Source: SAR92 clade bacterium
Lineage (GTDB): Bacteria > Pseudomonadota > Gammaproteobacteria > Pseudomonadales > Porticoccaceae
Direction: 5' to 3'
Length of the DNA: 36,002 bases
Assembly: GCA_004211905.1 (NCBI GenBank)
Contig: SHBP01000015.1
Location: forward strand, 1 to 36,002
Shown here piece by piece: positions 17,245 through 26,400 of this stretch (position 1 is its first letter; the number at the start of each line of letters is the position of its first letter). Under the pieces are notes generated by a model. It worked only from the letters and a program-made list of their open reading frames with translations, ran no database searches and was not told the origin of the DNA. Made by a program: the position numbers and the translations under genes.

Positions 17245-18174
17245 TTAATAAAGTTTATTGGCTATCAGTAATACAATATTTGCCTGCTTACCAGGTAGAT
17301 CAGTTTGCGATGCTGGATCAAGGCCAGCATTGCGGCACCACGCTTTAATTGTGTTTGTTGAAATACCTAATTCGACATTCTGAATGCTTTTTGCGGCTGT
17401 GAAGGCGACAATCATTAGCCGGCCACCTGGCGCTAAAACACGTGAAGCTTCCTCAATAACTGCAGCGGGTTGCTCTGCGAAGTAGAGCACCTGATCGATG
17501 GTTACAGTATCAAAATGATCATTAGGAAAACGCATTTGATACATGTCATCTTGTCGTATGGTGCAGTGACCCAGACCCTGCTGTTGGAGCTTAGTACGTG
17601 CCACACTGGCCATTTTTTTCGAAATATCAACTCCGATACCGGTTCGGCACAGAGGGCCTAAAATCTCTAGCATTCTTCCTGTACCAGTGGCTATATCTAA
17701 TAGTGTGCCTACAGGCTCCTTTTTCAAGGCAGTTACAACCGCAGAGGAAAATGATTTAGGATTTCCGTGTAGTTTGTGTAGGCGGGTCCATTCCGGCGCG
17801 TCTTCTTCTATGTATCCAGCATTTAGTTTTTCTCGTTCTTTCATGATGGCCTGAAGGCGATGGCGGTCGCTCTCTATTTGAGCATCATTTGCTGGAATAT
17901 AAGATGCAAGGGTAGAGATCAGATCAAAACCAAGACCTACAGTGGGAACTCTGTAATAAATATGATGTTGTTCCCTGAATCGCTCTAAAATATTGGCGTC
18001 ACAGAGCAGTTTTAGATGCCGTGAAACTCTTGGCTGGCTTTGCTCCAGTGTAAGAGCGATTTCGTTAACACTTAACTCACCAGCTTGTAAAAGATATACA
18101 AGGCGGATACGCGTCAAATCAGCTAAAGCTTTGACGGTTGCAAGAACGGTGTCGATTTGGTCTTGATTTTTCAT
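17245..18174 (-). CDS. ArsR-type HTH fused to SAM-methyltransferase domain (SahR-like regulator)
   Basis: 309 aa. Residues about 8-90 form an ArsR winged helix (KALADLTRIRLVYLL... ELSVNEIALTLEQSQPRVSRHLKLL). Residues about 145-260 form a class I methyltransferase domain, with motif I DIATGTGR at 160-167, an acidic residue at the end of the next strand (GVDIS), and DHFDTVTIDQVLYF. This architecture matches SahR, a regulator of the methionine cycle in Proteobacteria that senses S-adenosylhomocysteine through the methyltransferase-like domain. It heads the metF-metH operon, which supports that role. Whether it also methylates something is unknown. A 22-bp near-palindrome lies upstream, suggesting autoregulation. 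Confidence 0.9.
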   Translation of the reverse strand: MKNQDQIDTVLATVKALADLTRIRLVYLLQAGELSVNEIALTLEQSQPRVSRHLKLLCDANILERFREQHHIYYRVPTVGLGFDLISTLASYIPANDAQIESDRHRLQAIMKEREKLNAGYIEEDAPEWTRLHKLHGNPKSFSSAVVTALKKEPVGTLLDIATGTGRMLEILGPLCRTGIGVDISKKMASVARTKLQQQGLGHCTIRQDDMYQMRFPNDHFDTVTIDQVLYFAEQPAAVIEEASRVLAPGGRLMIVAFTAAKSIQNVELGISTNTIKAWCRNAGLDPASQTDLPGKQANIVLLIANKLY

Positions 18175-18197
18175 GACTCTTTATATCAAAATATTTT

Positions 18198-18219
18198 AAT
18201 ATAAGGATATCGTTATATT
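18198..18219. promoter_or_regulatory. 22-bp near-perfect palindrome, probable operator of the met operon
   Basis: Half-sites AATATAAGGAT and ATCGTTATATT pair in 10 of 11 positions, centred 34 nt upstream of the ArsR/methyltransferase start. AT-rich interrupted palindromes of this size are typical ArsR-family sites. A second palindrome, AAAATATTTT (18188-18197), touches it on the gene side. Both lie where the promoter of the operon should be. Confidence 0.65.
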
Positions 18220-18351
18220 TATAATCTGTCAATAAGGCAGAAGGACATTCATTAGTAACCCAGTAGGCTAGAAACATAGTTCATCGTACAGATGGTAAAA
18301 CAGAGGTATTTAGGGTCTAATCAAAATTAGGGAGCAGTTGAATTGACGTCC

Positions 18352-18804
18352 TTATGACATCAGAGACTCTATACCCACGATTAGCAATCCCAAGCCAGTT
18401 ATCCAGACAGCGCAGGCAACAAAGTCAACTAGTGAGAACTTGAGTCGAGAGGTCCCGCTAATACCTATCATCATTGGTATAAGGCTTCTCACCGCTGGAA
18501 TGAGGCGACCACCGATTATGGAAAGCGTGCCATATTTCAAAATAAAAGCTTCACTTTTAGCTATCTCAGACATTCTTTTCTGTGCAAATGCAGTCTGATG
18601 AAGTTTGGGCCCAAACCAGCGACCCACGTAAAATCCAAGATGATCTGATAGACATGCTCCACCAAATGCTAGAGGTAGTATTTGTGATAGCGTTGCAAGC
18701 TGTTCGGTGTAAAGAAGGGTGCTAACGGTTAGTAGAATTACCCCAGATACAAAAAGGCCTATCCCAGGGCAGGCCTCAAGGAAGGCTAATGCAGGAATCA
18801 TCAC
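18352..18804 (-). CDS. DedA-family membrane protein, N-terminus probably lost to a frameshift
   Basis: 150 aa, mostly hydrophobic, with DedA/SNARE-associated features: LAFLEACPGIGLFVSG, FGGACLSDHLGFYVGRWFG and GGRLIPAVRSLIPMMIG, where the GR-x-IP-x-R-S pattern is diagnostic. The family are inner-membrane transporters or flippases, some for undecaprenyl phosphate or polar lipids. The GTG at 18804 (or ATG 18801) is internal to the homologous region: the codons before it still read LILNWLNSNKQNAW, the usual DedA start region. They run back to a TGA at 18859-18861 with no ATG. An ATG at 18860-18862 in the next frame joins perfectly if one C of the CCC run (18856-18858) is removed. It follows the acyltransferase gene by about 49 nt. 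Confidence 0.75.
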   Translation of the reverse strand: MMIPALAFLEACPGIGLFVSGVILLTVSTLLYTEQLATLSQILPLAFGGACLSDHLGFYVGRWFGPKLHQTAFAQKRMSEIAKSEAFILKYGTLSIIGGRLIPAVRSLIPMMIGISGTSRLKFSLVDFVACAVWITGLGLLIVGIESLMS

Positions 18805-18911
18805 CCAAGCATTTTGTTTGTTGCTGTTAAGCCAATTTAGTATCAGATCGTCGATGGGTCATGCCTGTGATGTAGTTAGATCAGGATAGATAATACCAGA
18901 CATGCAGAAAT

Positions 18912-19496
18912 CTAGGAGGCGTAATTTTCAGGTTTAAGACCACTTTTGGTGTCGAAAAAGGTTTTGAGTTCACGAAGATCTGTATCTACATCTCCAGTTG
19001 GCTCCATGAGTCCTTCTATGCCAATGGTCCTCGTTACGCTATCCACATAGACCACGAGGATAGGCACCTCTGCAGTTGTTGCTACATAATGGAATCCACG
19101 CTTCCAATTGGCATTGGGGCTTCTTGTGCCTTCCGGGGTAATAATTAAGACAAATTCCTCACGTTCTTGATAGATACCAGCAATATAGTTGACGAGTGAG
19201 CTTGCTTGCTTGCGATTAACGGGAATAGCTCCGCAGTAGCGTAAAAACCAGCCCAAGGGCCCTACAAACAGGGTGCTTTTAATCAGCACGCTAGGCTTAA
19301 GACGCAATACAGATACCGCGAGAACAAATAATATAAAGTCCCAGTTTGATGTGTGTGGCGCCACAATGAGTACATATTTCTTTTGATCTTCTGGGAGAGA
19401 GCCACTAACTCGCCATCGAATAACTTTTAAAATACCCCTAGATATAATACGCAGAATGGGGCTAAGGATCGGTGTAGAAAAAAGCGTATATTTCAT
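18912..19496 (-). CDS. PlsC-like 1-acylglycerol-phosphate acyltransferase family protein
   Basis: Membrane-associated acyltransferase of 194 aa. The catalytic HX4D motif is H48-TSNW-D53. The glycerol-phosphate binding EGTR motif is at 122-125. Block II-like residues GWFLRYCGAIPVNR lie at about 82-95. The protein is shorter than typical PlsC (about 240 aa) and belongs to a short bacterial subgroup, so its substrate may differ from 1-acyl-sn-glycerol-3-phosphate. The ATG is preceded by AAGGAGA. It probably shares an mRNA with the DedA-type gene, suggesting an envelope-lipid role. Confidence 0.88.
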   Translation of the reverse strand: MKYTLFSTPILSPILRIISRGILKVIRWRVSGSLPEDQKKYVLIVAPHTSNWDFILFVLAVSVLRLKPSVLIKSTLFVGPLGWFLRYCGAIPVNRKQASSLVNYIAGIYQEREEFVLIITPEGTRSPNANWKRGFHYVATTAEVPILVVYVDSVTRTIGIEGLMEPTGDVDTDLRELKTFFDTKSGLKPENYAS

Positions 19497-19510
19497 GAAG
19501 GTCTCCTTGA

Positions 19511-19529
19511 TAGGCTCAATAATAGCCTA
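19511..19529. promoter_or_regulatory. 19-bp inverted repeat upstream of the acyltransferase gene
   Basis: TAGGCT and AGCCTA separated by 7 nt, only 15 nt before the acyltransferase start codon. It overlaps the region just upstream of the ribosome site. It may be an operator or an mRNA hairpin. The divergent spacer (19497-19758) shows nothing else that I can name. Confidence 0.3.
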
Positions 19530-19758
19530 AATTGCAGATAACAGGAAAATTCATCACCAAGTCTGTTGGCTATTGAATAATAAGGAGATACCATAAGGTT
19601 TTATCAGGTATGCGTAATCGAAACCAATTCCCATATGACTGCTTTATAAGCCCATGTTAGCGCGGTTGCCCTTTATGATAGCGCGCAATAATGATTAAAG
19701 AGGTGATCTTTTCTAGTGTAGCGTTTGAGGGGTATTAGTTCATTATCGAGGAGTTTTT

Positions 19759-21180
19759 TTGAGCGAATTTTTAGAAACTGATTACTTAATAGTAGGTAGT
19801 GGTTTAGTAGGAATGGCATTTGCGGATACGCTATTTACTGAAACCGATGCCAATATCATTATTGTTGATCGTTATGCCAAACCTGGTGGTCACTGGAATT
19901 TGGCGTACCCTTTTGTCACTTTACATCAACCTTCTGCGTATTTTGGAGTTAGTTCAAAAGAACTAAGTCGCGGTGAAGTTGATCATGTTGGTCTAAATAA
20001 AGGTATGAGTGATCTTGCTACTGGTGCTGAATTACTTGCTTATTTTGATGATGTAATGAGGCAGCGTTTTTTAGCTAGTGGCAGAGTGCAGTATTTCCCT
20101 ATGTGCGAATATGAGGGGGATGGCAAGTTTAGGTCTAAACTCACCGGCAAAGAAAATTATGTTGACTACAAAAAACTGGTGGATGCTACGTTTTTGACCA
20201 TCGCAGTACCATCTACCCACACGCCTAACTTCTCCATAGCGCCTGATGTGACCTTTATGCCCATTAATGACCTTCCTAAGGTTACTAAAAAGCCAGCGGG
20301 GTATGTTGTCATTGGAGGAGGTAAAACCGGCATAGATGCATGTCTGTGGCTCCTTGAGAGAGATGTTGACCCAGATGATATTACTTGGATACGATCTCGC
20401 GATGCCTGGTTGCTTGATCGAGCTAATACACAGCCAACAGAGGAGTTTTTTAGTTTCTCGGTAGGTTCACTGGCTGCCCAATATGAAGCAATTGGTGGGG
20501 CCACTTCAATCGAAGATATGTTTGATCGTCTTGAGGAGGGTGGCTATTTGGTGCGCTTGGATAAGAATATCCGACCTAGCATGTTCCATGCCGCTACCAT
20601 AAGTCAGGCAGAGATTGCTCAATTGCAGCGAATTAAAAATATTGTACGTATGGGACATGTCACTGCAATCGAGGCAGATCACATTGTTTTAGCTGAAGGT
20701 GAAATTAAGGTCGGCGAGAATCATGTTCATGTGGACTGCTCCGCGAGTTTAGAGCGATCTTTTGGACATAAACAACCGGTTCCAATATTTGATGGTAATT
20801 GCATTACTCCGCAAATGATAAGAGCTTATCAGCCTGCATTTAGTGCTTCCATGGCCGCTTATATTGAGGTTAATTACAAAGATGAGGCAGAAAAAAATCG
20901 GCTTTGCTCGTTGGTGCCCTTACCGAACAATGATGTTGATTTTATCCCCATGACCTTGGCCATGATGATGAACCAGTTTAATTGGACCCAAGATAAATCA
21001 TTGCGCCAGTGGATCAAAAATAATAGGTTGGATGGGTTTACTAAGCTAATTAGCAGCGTAGAGCAGGATGATCACGAGAAAGTAGACATCTTGAGACGCA
21101 TACAAAGCAATGCGATGCCTGCCATCACGAAGTTACAACAATTTAATGTAGAGCTAGTTCAAGGAGCTAAAGATGAGTGA
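19759..21180 (+). CDS. FMO-like flavoprotein with two dinucleotide-binding folds, function unknown
   Basis: 473 aa. An N-terminal FAD Rossmann motif GSGLVG (13-18) is followed by an acidic end of strand 2 (IIVDRYAKPGGHWNLAYPFV), then a second dinucleotide motif GGGKTG (186-191) and ITWIRSRDAWLLDR. This two-fold layout resembles flavin-containing monooxygenases and related NAD(P)H:FAD oxidoreductases, but the FMO fingerprint FxGxxxHxxxY/F is not obvious. There is no signal peptide. The start is TTG at 19759 with GAGGAG five bases upstream; I see no better ATG. Its stop overlaps the start of the DUF2855 gene (ATGAGTGA), so the two are translationally coupled. The substrate is unknown. Confidence 0.85.
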   Translation: MSEFLETDYLIVGSGLVGMAFADTLFTETDANIIIVDRYAKPGGHWNLAYPFVTLHQPSAYFGVSSKELSRGEVDHVGLNKGMSDLATGAELLAYFDDVMRQRFLASGRVQYFPMCEYEGDGKFRSKLTGKENYVDYKKLVDATFLTIAVPSTHTPNFSIAPDVTFMPINDLPKVTKKPAGYVVIGGGKTGIDACLWLLERDVDPDDITWIRSRDAWLLDRANTQPTEEFFSFSVGSLAAQYEAIGGATSIEDMFDRLEEGGYLVRLDKNIRPSMFHAATISQAEIAQLQRIKNIVRMGHVTAIEADHIVLAEGEIKVGENHVHVDCSASLERSFGHKQPVPIFDGNCITPQMIRAYQPAFSASMAAYIEVNYKDEAEKNRLCSLVPLPNNDVDFIPMTLAMMMNQFNWTQDKSLRQWIKNNRLDGFTKLISSVEQDDHEKVDILRRIQSNAMPAITKLQQFNVELVQGAKDE

Positions 21181-22282
21181 ATTTCAAACCTATAAGAATG
21201 ATCTGACGAAGTCTCGTGTTGTAGAGACTGACATAGAAAAAGCCCTTTCTACTTTGGCCCAAGGCGATATTTTGGTGAATATTGAGCGTTTCGCCTTCAC
21301 CGCTAATAATGTCACCTATGGAGCGGCAGGCAATACGATTGGTTATTGGAAGTTTTTTCCCGCCACAGATAATGCCAGCGATGAATGGGGCTGCCTGCCA
21401 GTTTGGGGTTTCGCAGAAATCACAGCATCAAAGGTCGATGGTTTAACCGTTGGAGAGCGAATTTATGGGTATTTCCCTCCGTCGGACTTTCTTGTAATGT
21501 CGCCAATTAAAGTTTCTGATGCTCGCTTTATGGATGGCGTTACTCATCGTGCTGAGCTTCCGGCAGTCTACAACAACTACCTCAGGCTGGCTGCTGAGCC
21601 TAATTACGATCAGTCCATGGACAATATTCGTGCCTTGTTAAACCCACTGCACGTTACATCATTCTGTTTGTGCGATTCATTGCAAGAAGAAAGCTATTAT
21701 GGAGCCGAGCAGGTGCTTGTCCTCAGTGCATCTAGTAAAACGGCAATTGGAATGGCCCAAGGCTTGGCAGATGATGACGGTGCTCCAACGATTGTGGGCA
21801 TTACATCTAGAGCAAACTATGACTTTGTGCAGTCTCTCGGCTGTTATAGGAAGATTGTCTGTTATGACGAGTTAGACGCGATCAACAACAGTAAACCTAC
21901 GGTTATGGTGGATATGGCTGGTAATAGGGCAGTATTAGGCGCTCTGCATGGGCCGCTGGGAGACAACATGCTTAGCTGTGTTAGCGTTGGTATGACCCAC
22001 TGGGAAACACTAGCTGATAACGATCCTATGGCGGCACAAATTAACCGAGGACGAAGTAGCTTTTTCTTTGCTCCAGCACATGTGCAAAAACGCATTGGAG
22101 ATTGGGGGCAAGATGGGTTCAATCAGCGTACAGGGGCATTCATGATGACTCGAATGCAACAGAGTGCAGATTGGATGCGTGTAGAAGAAGTATCAGGGTT
22201 TGATGATTTTTCGAAGGTCTATGATGACGTAGTTGTGGGTAAAATGAATCCCAATGAAGGCATTGTTGTGCTGACCTCATAA
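21173..22282 (+). CDS. DUF2855 family protein (degenerate MDR-like oxidoreductase)
   Basis: 369 aa matching the DUF2855 pattern: ITxxDxxALxxxGxxLVxIERFAFTANNVTYGAAG-like N-terminus, GYWKFFP, WGCLPVWGFAEI, VGERIYGYFPPSDFLVM, PAVYNNYLR, then a second half with VLSASSKTAIGMAQGL and VMVDMAGN. The domain order suggests a GroES-like fold plus a Rossmann domain, like a highly diverged medium-chain dehydrogenase, but no glycine-rich GxGxxG motif remains in the classic form. The catalytic activity is unknown. It overlaps the flavoprotein gene by 8 nt, implying the two proteins work on one substrate or in one complex. Confidence 0.87.
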   Translation: MSEFQTYKNDLTKSRVVETDIEKALSTLAQGDILVNIERFAFTANNVTYGAAGNTIGYWKFFPATDNASDEWGCLPVWGFAEITASKVDGLTVGERIYGYFPPSDFLVMSPIKVSDARFMDGVTHRAELPAVYNNYLRLAAEPNYDQSMDNIRALLNPLHVTSFCLCDSLQEESYYGAEQVLVLSASSKTAIGMAQGLADDDGAPTIVGITSRANYDFVQSLGCYRKIVCYDELDAINNSKPTVMVDMAGNRAVLGALHGPLGDNMLSCVSVGMTHWETLADNDPMAAQINRGRSSFFFAPAHVQKRIGDWGQDGFNQRTGAFMMTRMQQSADWMRVEEVSGFDDFSKVYDDVVVGKMNPNEGIVVLTS

Positions 22283-22440
22283 ATATATGGGATTCCCTGC
22301 AGAGTCCGTAGAAGATTAATGTTTAGCGAGTTGATTTACTGTTCTGCTGAAGGTTGTGCTACCAACTTACTGTTAAATAAGGCAAAATGGAAAGCGTTGT
22401 AGTTAAAAAATATTTGTGTAGTCGTGTTGGGAAACAATAA

Positions 22441-23007
22441 ATGAAGCGTATAGTTGTAGGTATGTCTGGTTCAAGTGGTGTCATCTATGGCATTAGAATG
22501 CTTGAGGTACTAGCGCAGAATCCTATGGTTGAGACTCATCTAATTCTGAGCCAAGCGGCCAAGATGAACATAGGCATTGAGACCGAATGGTCTGTGACTG
22601 ATGTTGAGACTCTGGCCGATGAGGTACATAACAACAAAAATATTGGCGCCAGTATAGCTAGCGGTTCTTTCAAGACTGCGGGCATGATCGTCGTGCCGTG
22701 CTCGATGAAAACGCTATCTGGCATTGCCAACTCATATGCAGAAAATCTAATTATTCGTGCGGCTGATGTAATGCTCAAAGAGCGCCGTCAGTTAGTCATT
22801 GTCCCCCGAGAATCCCCTTTGCATACTGGCCACTGTGAGCTGATGTTAAAAGCCAGCCAGATAGGGGCTATTATTTGCCCGCCAGCGCCTGCCTTTTACA
22901 CTGAACCCAAGACGGTAGACGACATTATCAATCACTCCGTAGCAAGAGTGCTTGATTTGTTTGATATTGAATCCGACAGCCTAAAACGCTGGCAAGGTAA
23001 TGTCTAA
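22441..23007 (+). CDS. ubiX: Flavin prenyltransferase UbiX/Pad1 family
   Basis: 188 aa. Attaches a dimethylallyl group to FMN to make prenylated FMN for UbiD-type decarboxylases. Family motifs are VVGMSGSSGVIYG (4-16), VVPCSMKTLSGIA with the conserved Ser-x-Lys and Ala, the phosphate/prenyl site PRESPLHTGHCELM, and PPAPAFYTEPKTVDDIINHSVARVLD near the C-terminus. No ubiD gene is nearby, so it may serve ubiquinone synthesis or a UbiD-type enzyme elsewhere. The ribosome site is weak (GGGAAA). It overlaps the next gene by 8 nt. Confidence 0.94.
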   Translation: MKRIVVGMSGSSGVIYGIRMLEVLAQNPMVETHLILSQAAKMNIGIETEWSVTDVETLADEVHNNKNIGASIASGSFKTAGMIVVPCSMKTLSGIANSYAENLIIRAADVMLKERRQLVIVPRESPLHTGHCELMLKASQIGAIICPPAPAFYTEPKTVDDIINHSVARVLDLFDIESDSLKRWQGNV

Positions 23008-23485
23008 AGACATCAATAAACTATATCAACTCTTGCATCAAGAGTCGGTATTAACTCTATCAACCCATGATGCTGAGGGTGATTGGTCCGCTCCGGTTCT
23101 TTATGTCGCTGACACTACCCAAGATCAAATTACTCTGTACTTTTTGTCTTCAGCTAACAGCAGGCATATTACTGCCTTGACTGAAGGTGATGATACTGCG
23201 GGGTCTATTTATTCAAATTACACTGGTAATTGGCAATCGATTCGTGGTGCTCAGATACAAGCTTCTATTACTCGAATTGATGACGCTGAGACTGGACCTA
23301 TTGAAGCCCTATACTTTAATCGATTCCCTGAAATAAAAGCCTTGATTGATAATCCGCAAACCAAGCAAGAGAGGTTAATTGGCGCGGCTTTTGCTAAGAG
23401 CTTTTTTTACCGCGTAGTACCATCCTTTATTCGACTAACAAATAATGCCGATAGTTTTGCTGGGCGCACCGAATGGCAGTTTTAG
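23000..23485 (+). CDS. YhbP-like FMN-binding split-barrel protein (PNPOx-like)
   Basis: 161 aa resembling the YhbP/UPF0306 branch of the pyridoxamine-phosphate-oxidase-like split barrel: LHQESVLTLSTHDAEGDWSAPVLYVAD, ITLYFLSSANSRHITAL, WQSIRGAQIQASITRI, and a C-terminal VPSFIRLTNNADSFAGRTEW that lines up with the YhbP end. Members bind FMN, heme or F420; here flavin is likely but unproven. The ATG lies inside the end of ubiX (8-nt overlap), so expression is coupled to UbiX, which suggests a shared flavin-related job. The stop is 6 nt from the convergent putA stop. Confidence 0.85.
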   Translation: MSKDINKLYQLLHQESVLTLSTHDAEGDWSAPVLYVADTTQDQITLYFLSSANSRHITALTEGDDTAGSIYSNYTGNWQSIRGAQIQASITRIDDAETGPIEALYFNRFPEIKALIDNPQTKQERLIGAAFAKSFFYRVVPSFIRLTNNADSFAGRTEWQF

Positions 23486-23491
23486 CTGACA

Positions 23492-26400
23492 TTATTCACT
23501 CAGATTAAACAATTGTGTATTTCCCCCGCGTGCAACCAAGTTTTCGGTGCGAGTTCTTTCACTTAAAAAGCCCAAAAGCCAGTGATAATTATAATCAGCA
23601 TTGATTTTGGGCCATTCAATCAGAGGAATAATACTGCCGGGCCGTTTAGCCATTTCTTGGCGTAGTGCTGTGCTATTGGCTCCAAAGCTGTTAGCAATTA
23701 CGCCTGCAATATCTGGGTGCTGAATGAGGGAGGCGCTATCGTCCAAAGCTACGGTTTGCAGCATGCTTGTGGGTAGACCCAACATTTTGTAATGGCTGAG
23801 TACGTCAATTACCATTTGGTGGTGATGCATACCTGCGCAGATGAGCAAGGAGCAACCACAGAGTAGGGCGCTGGCAATTTGCAATGTTATGGGCATCGCT
23901 GGGTCTTCATCTCTAATGATTAATATCATTACGCCTCGGCCATGGAGACTTAGTTGGTTGCTTTCGCCAGTTGGACCGGGCAGATCAAGGGGATGGGATA
24001 ATTTGTCTTTAACCAACGTTTCTAAAGAGGTTTCTGTGATGACCTCGCCCACTTTCAGCACCATATTTACGCGCTCTTGAATTGATGTATGTGTCCATTT
24101 GGCCATCGCTGTTTTTGCCCTTTGTACTGAGTCAGATAATTGAGGAGAAAGGGGCTTACTGTCATGATTAAAAGCAAAGGTAGTGTTGGATTGATCGCCT
24201 ATCGTACTTGCGTTAGAGAACCGGTATAAATAGTTAGGGCCACCTGCCTTTGGGCCAGTGCCTGAGAGACCGCGACCACCAAAAGGATTAACGCCCACAA
24301 CTGCGCCGACAGTATTTCTATTGATGTAAGTGTTGCCGGCGATGGTGTTACGAAATACTGTTTCTGCGAAAGCTTCAATACGGCTATGAACGCCTAGCGT
24401 AAGGCCATAGCCAGTTTCGTTGATTTGATGAATGACTTCGACGAGGTTTTTTGCTGAATATCGAATGACATGTAGTATCGGACCAAACACCTCATCATGC
24501 AATTGGTTGATAGACTGTAGTTCAAAAACATGGGGTGCGACAAAACTACCATTCTTGCAGTTAGGACCAAGTTGAACTTTGGCGATTAGCGTGGCTTCTT
24601 TGTTCATACGCTCTATATGCTCATGAAGTTCTGCTGCAGCACCAGAGTCGATAACGGGCCCCAGATCACTGCTCAATAGACGAGGGTCACCAACACGCAT
24701 AGAATCCATGGCTCCTTTCAGCATTGTGAGTACATTATCGGCAATATTGTCTTGTATGTAGAGCACGCGCAACGCAGAGCAGCGTTGCCCTGCACTTAAA
24801 AATGCAGAGGTAATAACATCATCAACCACTTGCTCCGGCAGAGCGGTAGAATCGACGACCATACAATTTTGACCGCCTGTTTCAGCGATAAATGGCACGG
24901 GGGCACCCGCTCGTTGAGCTAGTTGATAGTTAATTCTTAGCGCGGTTGCTGTTGATCCAGTGAAAGCAATACCGGAAATTCGAGCATCGCTAATTAAGAG
25001 ATTTCCAATTTTAGATCCGCTGCCAAGTAACAATTGCAGTACGTTACTTGGAACGCCAGCTCTATGGAAAAGCTTCACAGCATAGTTTGCAATCATAGGA
25101 GTTTGCATAGCTGGCTTGGCAATAACGCTATTACCGGAGGCTAGTGCAGCAGCAATTTGACCGGTAAAAATGGCTAAAGGGAAGTTCCAGGGGCTAATGC
25201 ATAAAAACACACCTCGGCCACTATAGTTAGCTTCCTTTTCTTGAGGCATTTTCCGAGATTGTAGCGCGTAATATCGGCAGAAGTCGATAGCTTCTCGTAC
25301 TTCGGAGAGACCATCGTTTAGCGTTCGGCCGGCCTCAGAAGCGATAATGGAAATCATCTCGGCAGTTTCTTGCTCCATATAATTCGCCACTGTGTCCAAG
25401 ATGTCAGCGCGATTTAGATGCCCCAGAAGGTCCCAGTGAGGTTGGGCACTATAGGCAGATTCAACCGCTTGCAGAATATCTTCTTGTTCTACCGTGCTGT
25501 AGTGGCCTAGTAAGTGATTGTTGTCAGCCGGACTAAAGTGGTCCTGAAGAGCAATCCCAGTGTTGATACCATCAATTAGGGAATGGGCAACAAAGAAATC
25601 ACTAGATTTCTTTTGTACTATTGCTAGCAGCTCTTCTGTATCTAAAGGTGAATCAAGATCGATACCCTTTGAATTTTTGCGTGACTCATTGGCAGTTTCA
25701 AATAAGAGCTCAGGTACGGGTATCATTTTGTGCTCATAGGGGAAAGTTTCCATGACTTCATTTCGAGTATCTGACAGCAATTCTTCTACAGGAGTTTTTT
25801 TGTCTAAAAACCGGTTTACAAATGAGCTATTAGCGCCATTCTCAAGCAAGCGACGCACAAGGTAAGGTAAAAGATCTTTGTGATTGCCGATTGGTGCGTA
25901 GATACGAACAGGTATGGTTCTGTCAGGATATTTTTTAGTCAACTGTCTGTATAAGCTATGACCCATGCCGTGGAGTCGCTGAAATTCAAAATCCTTGTTA
26001 CCCGCAAGTTCAAGGATGATCATAGTTGTGTAGGCGTTGTGCGTTGCAAATTGGGGAAATATTGCTTCGGGTGCAGCTAATAGTAATTCAGCACAATGTT
26101 GGTAGCAGAGGTCAGTGTTGGATTTTCGGGTAAAAACGGGGTAGCTTTTCAGGCCAAACTCTTGAGCATGTTTGATTTCCGCGTCCCAGTAGGCACCTTT
26201 AACGAGACGCACCATCAAGCGCCTTTTAGTATTTTGGGCCAGTTTAACCAACCATTTTGCTGTATCGGGCGCTCGTTTTTGATAGGCCTGCAAAACAAAT
26301 CCCAGGCCTTGCCAGCCTTCTAAGTCAAAGTCAGAAGCCAGTGCTTCGAAAATACTGAGAGAAATATCTAATCGATAAGATTCTTCTGCATCAATCGACA

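Noticed and set aside
18317..18330. CTAAT-CAAA-ATTAG hairpin after the DedA-type gene
   Set aside because: Five weak A/T-rich pairs and no T tract on the minus strand; too weak to call a terminator.
17221..18351. SAM, SAH or cobalamin riboswitch upstream of the met genes
   Set aside because: Leader regions are short (24 nt before metF, 4-nt overlap at metH) and the region before the regulator shows only AT-rich palindromes, not riboswitch consensus segments.
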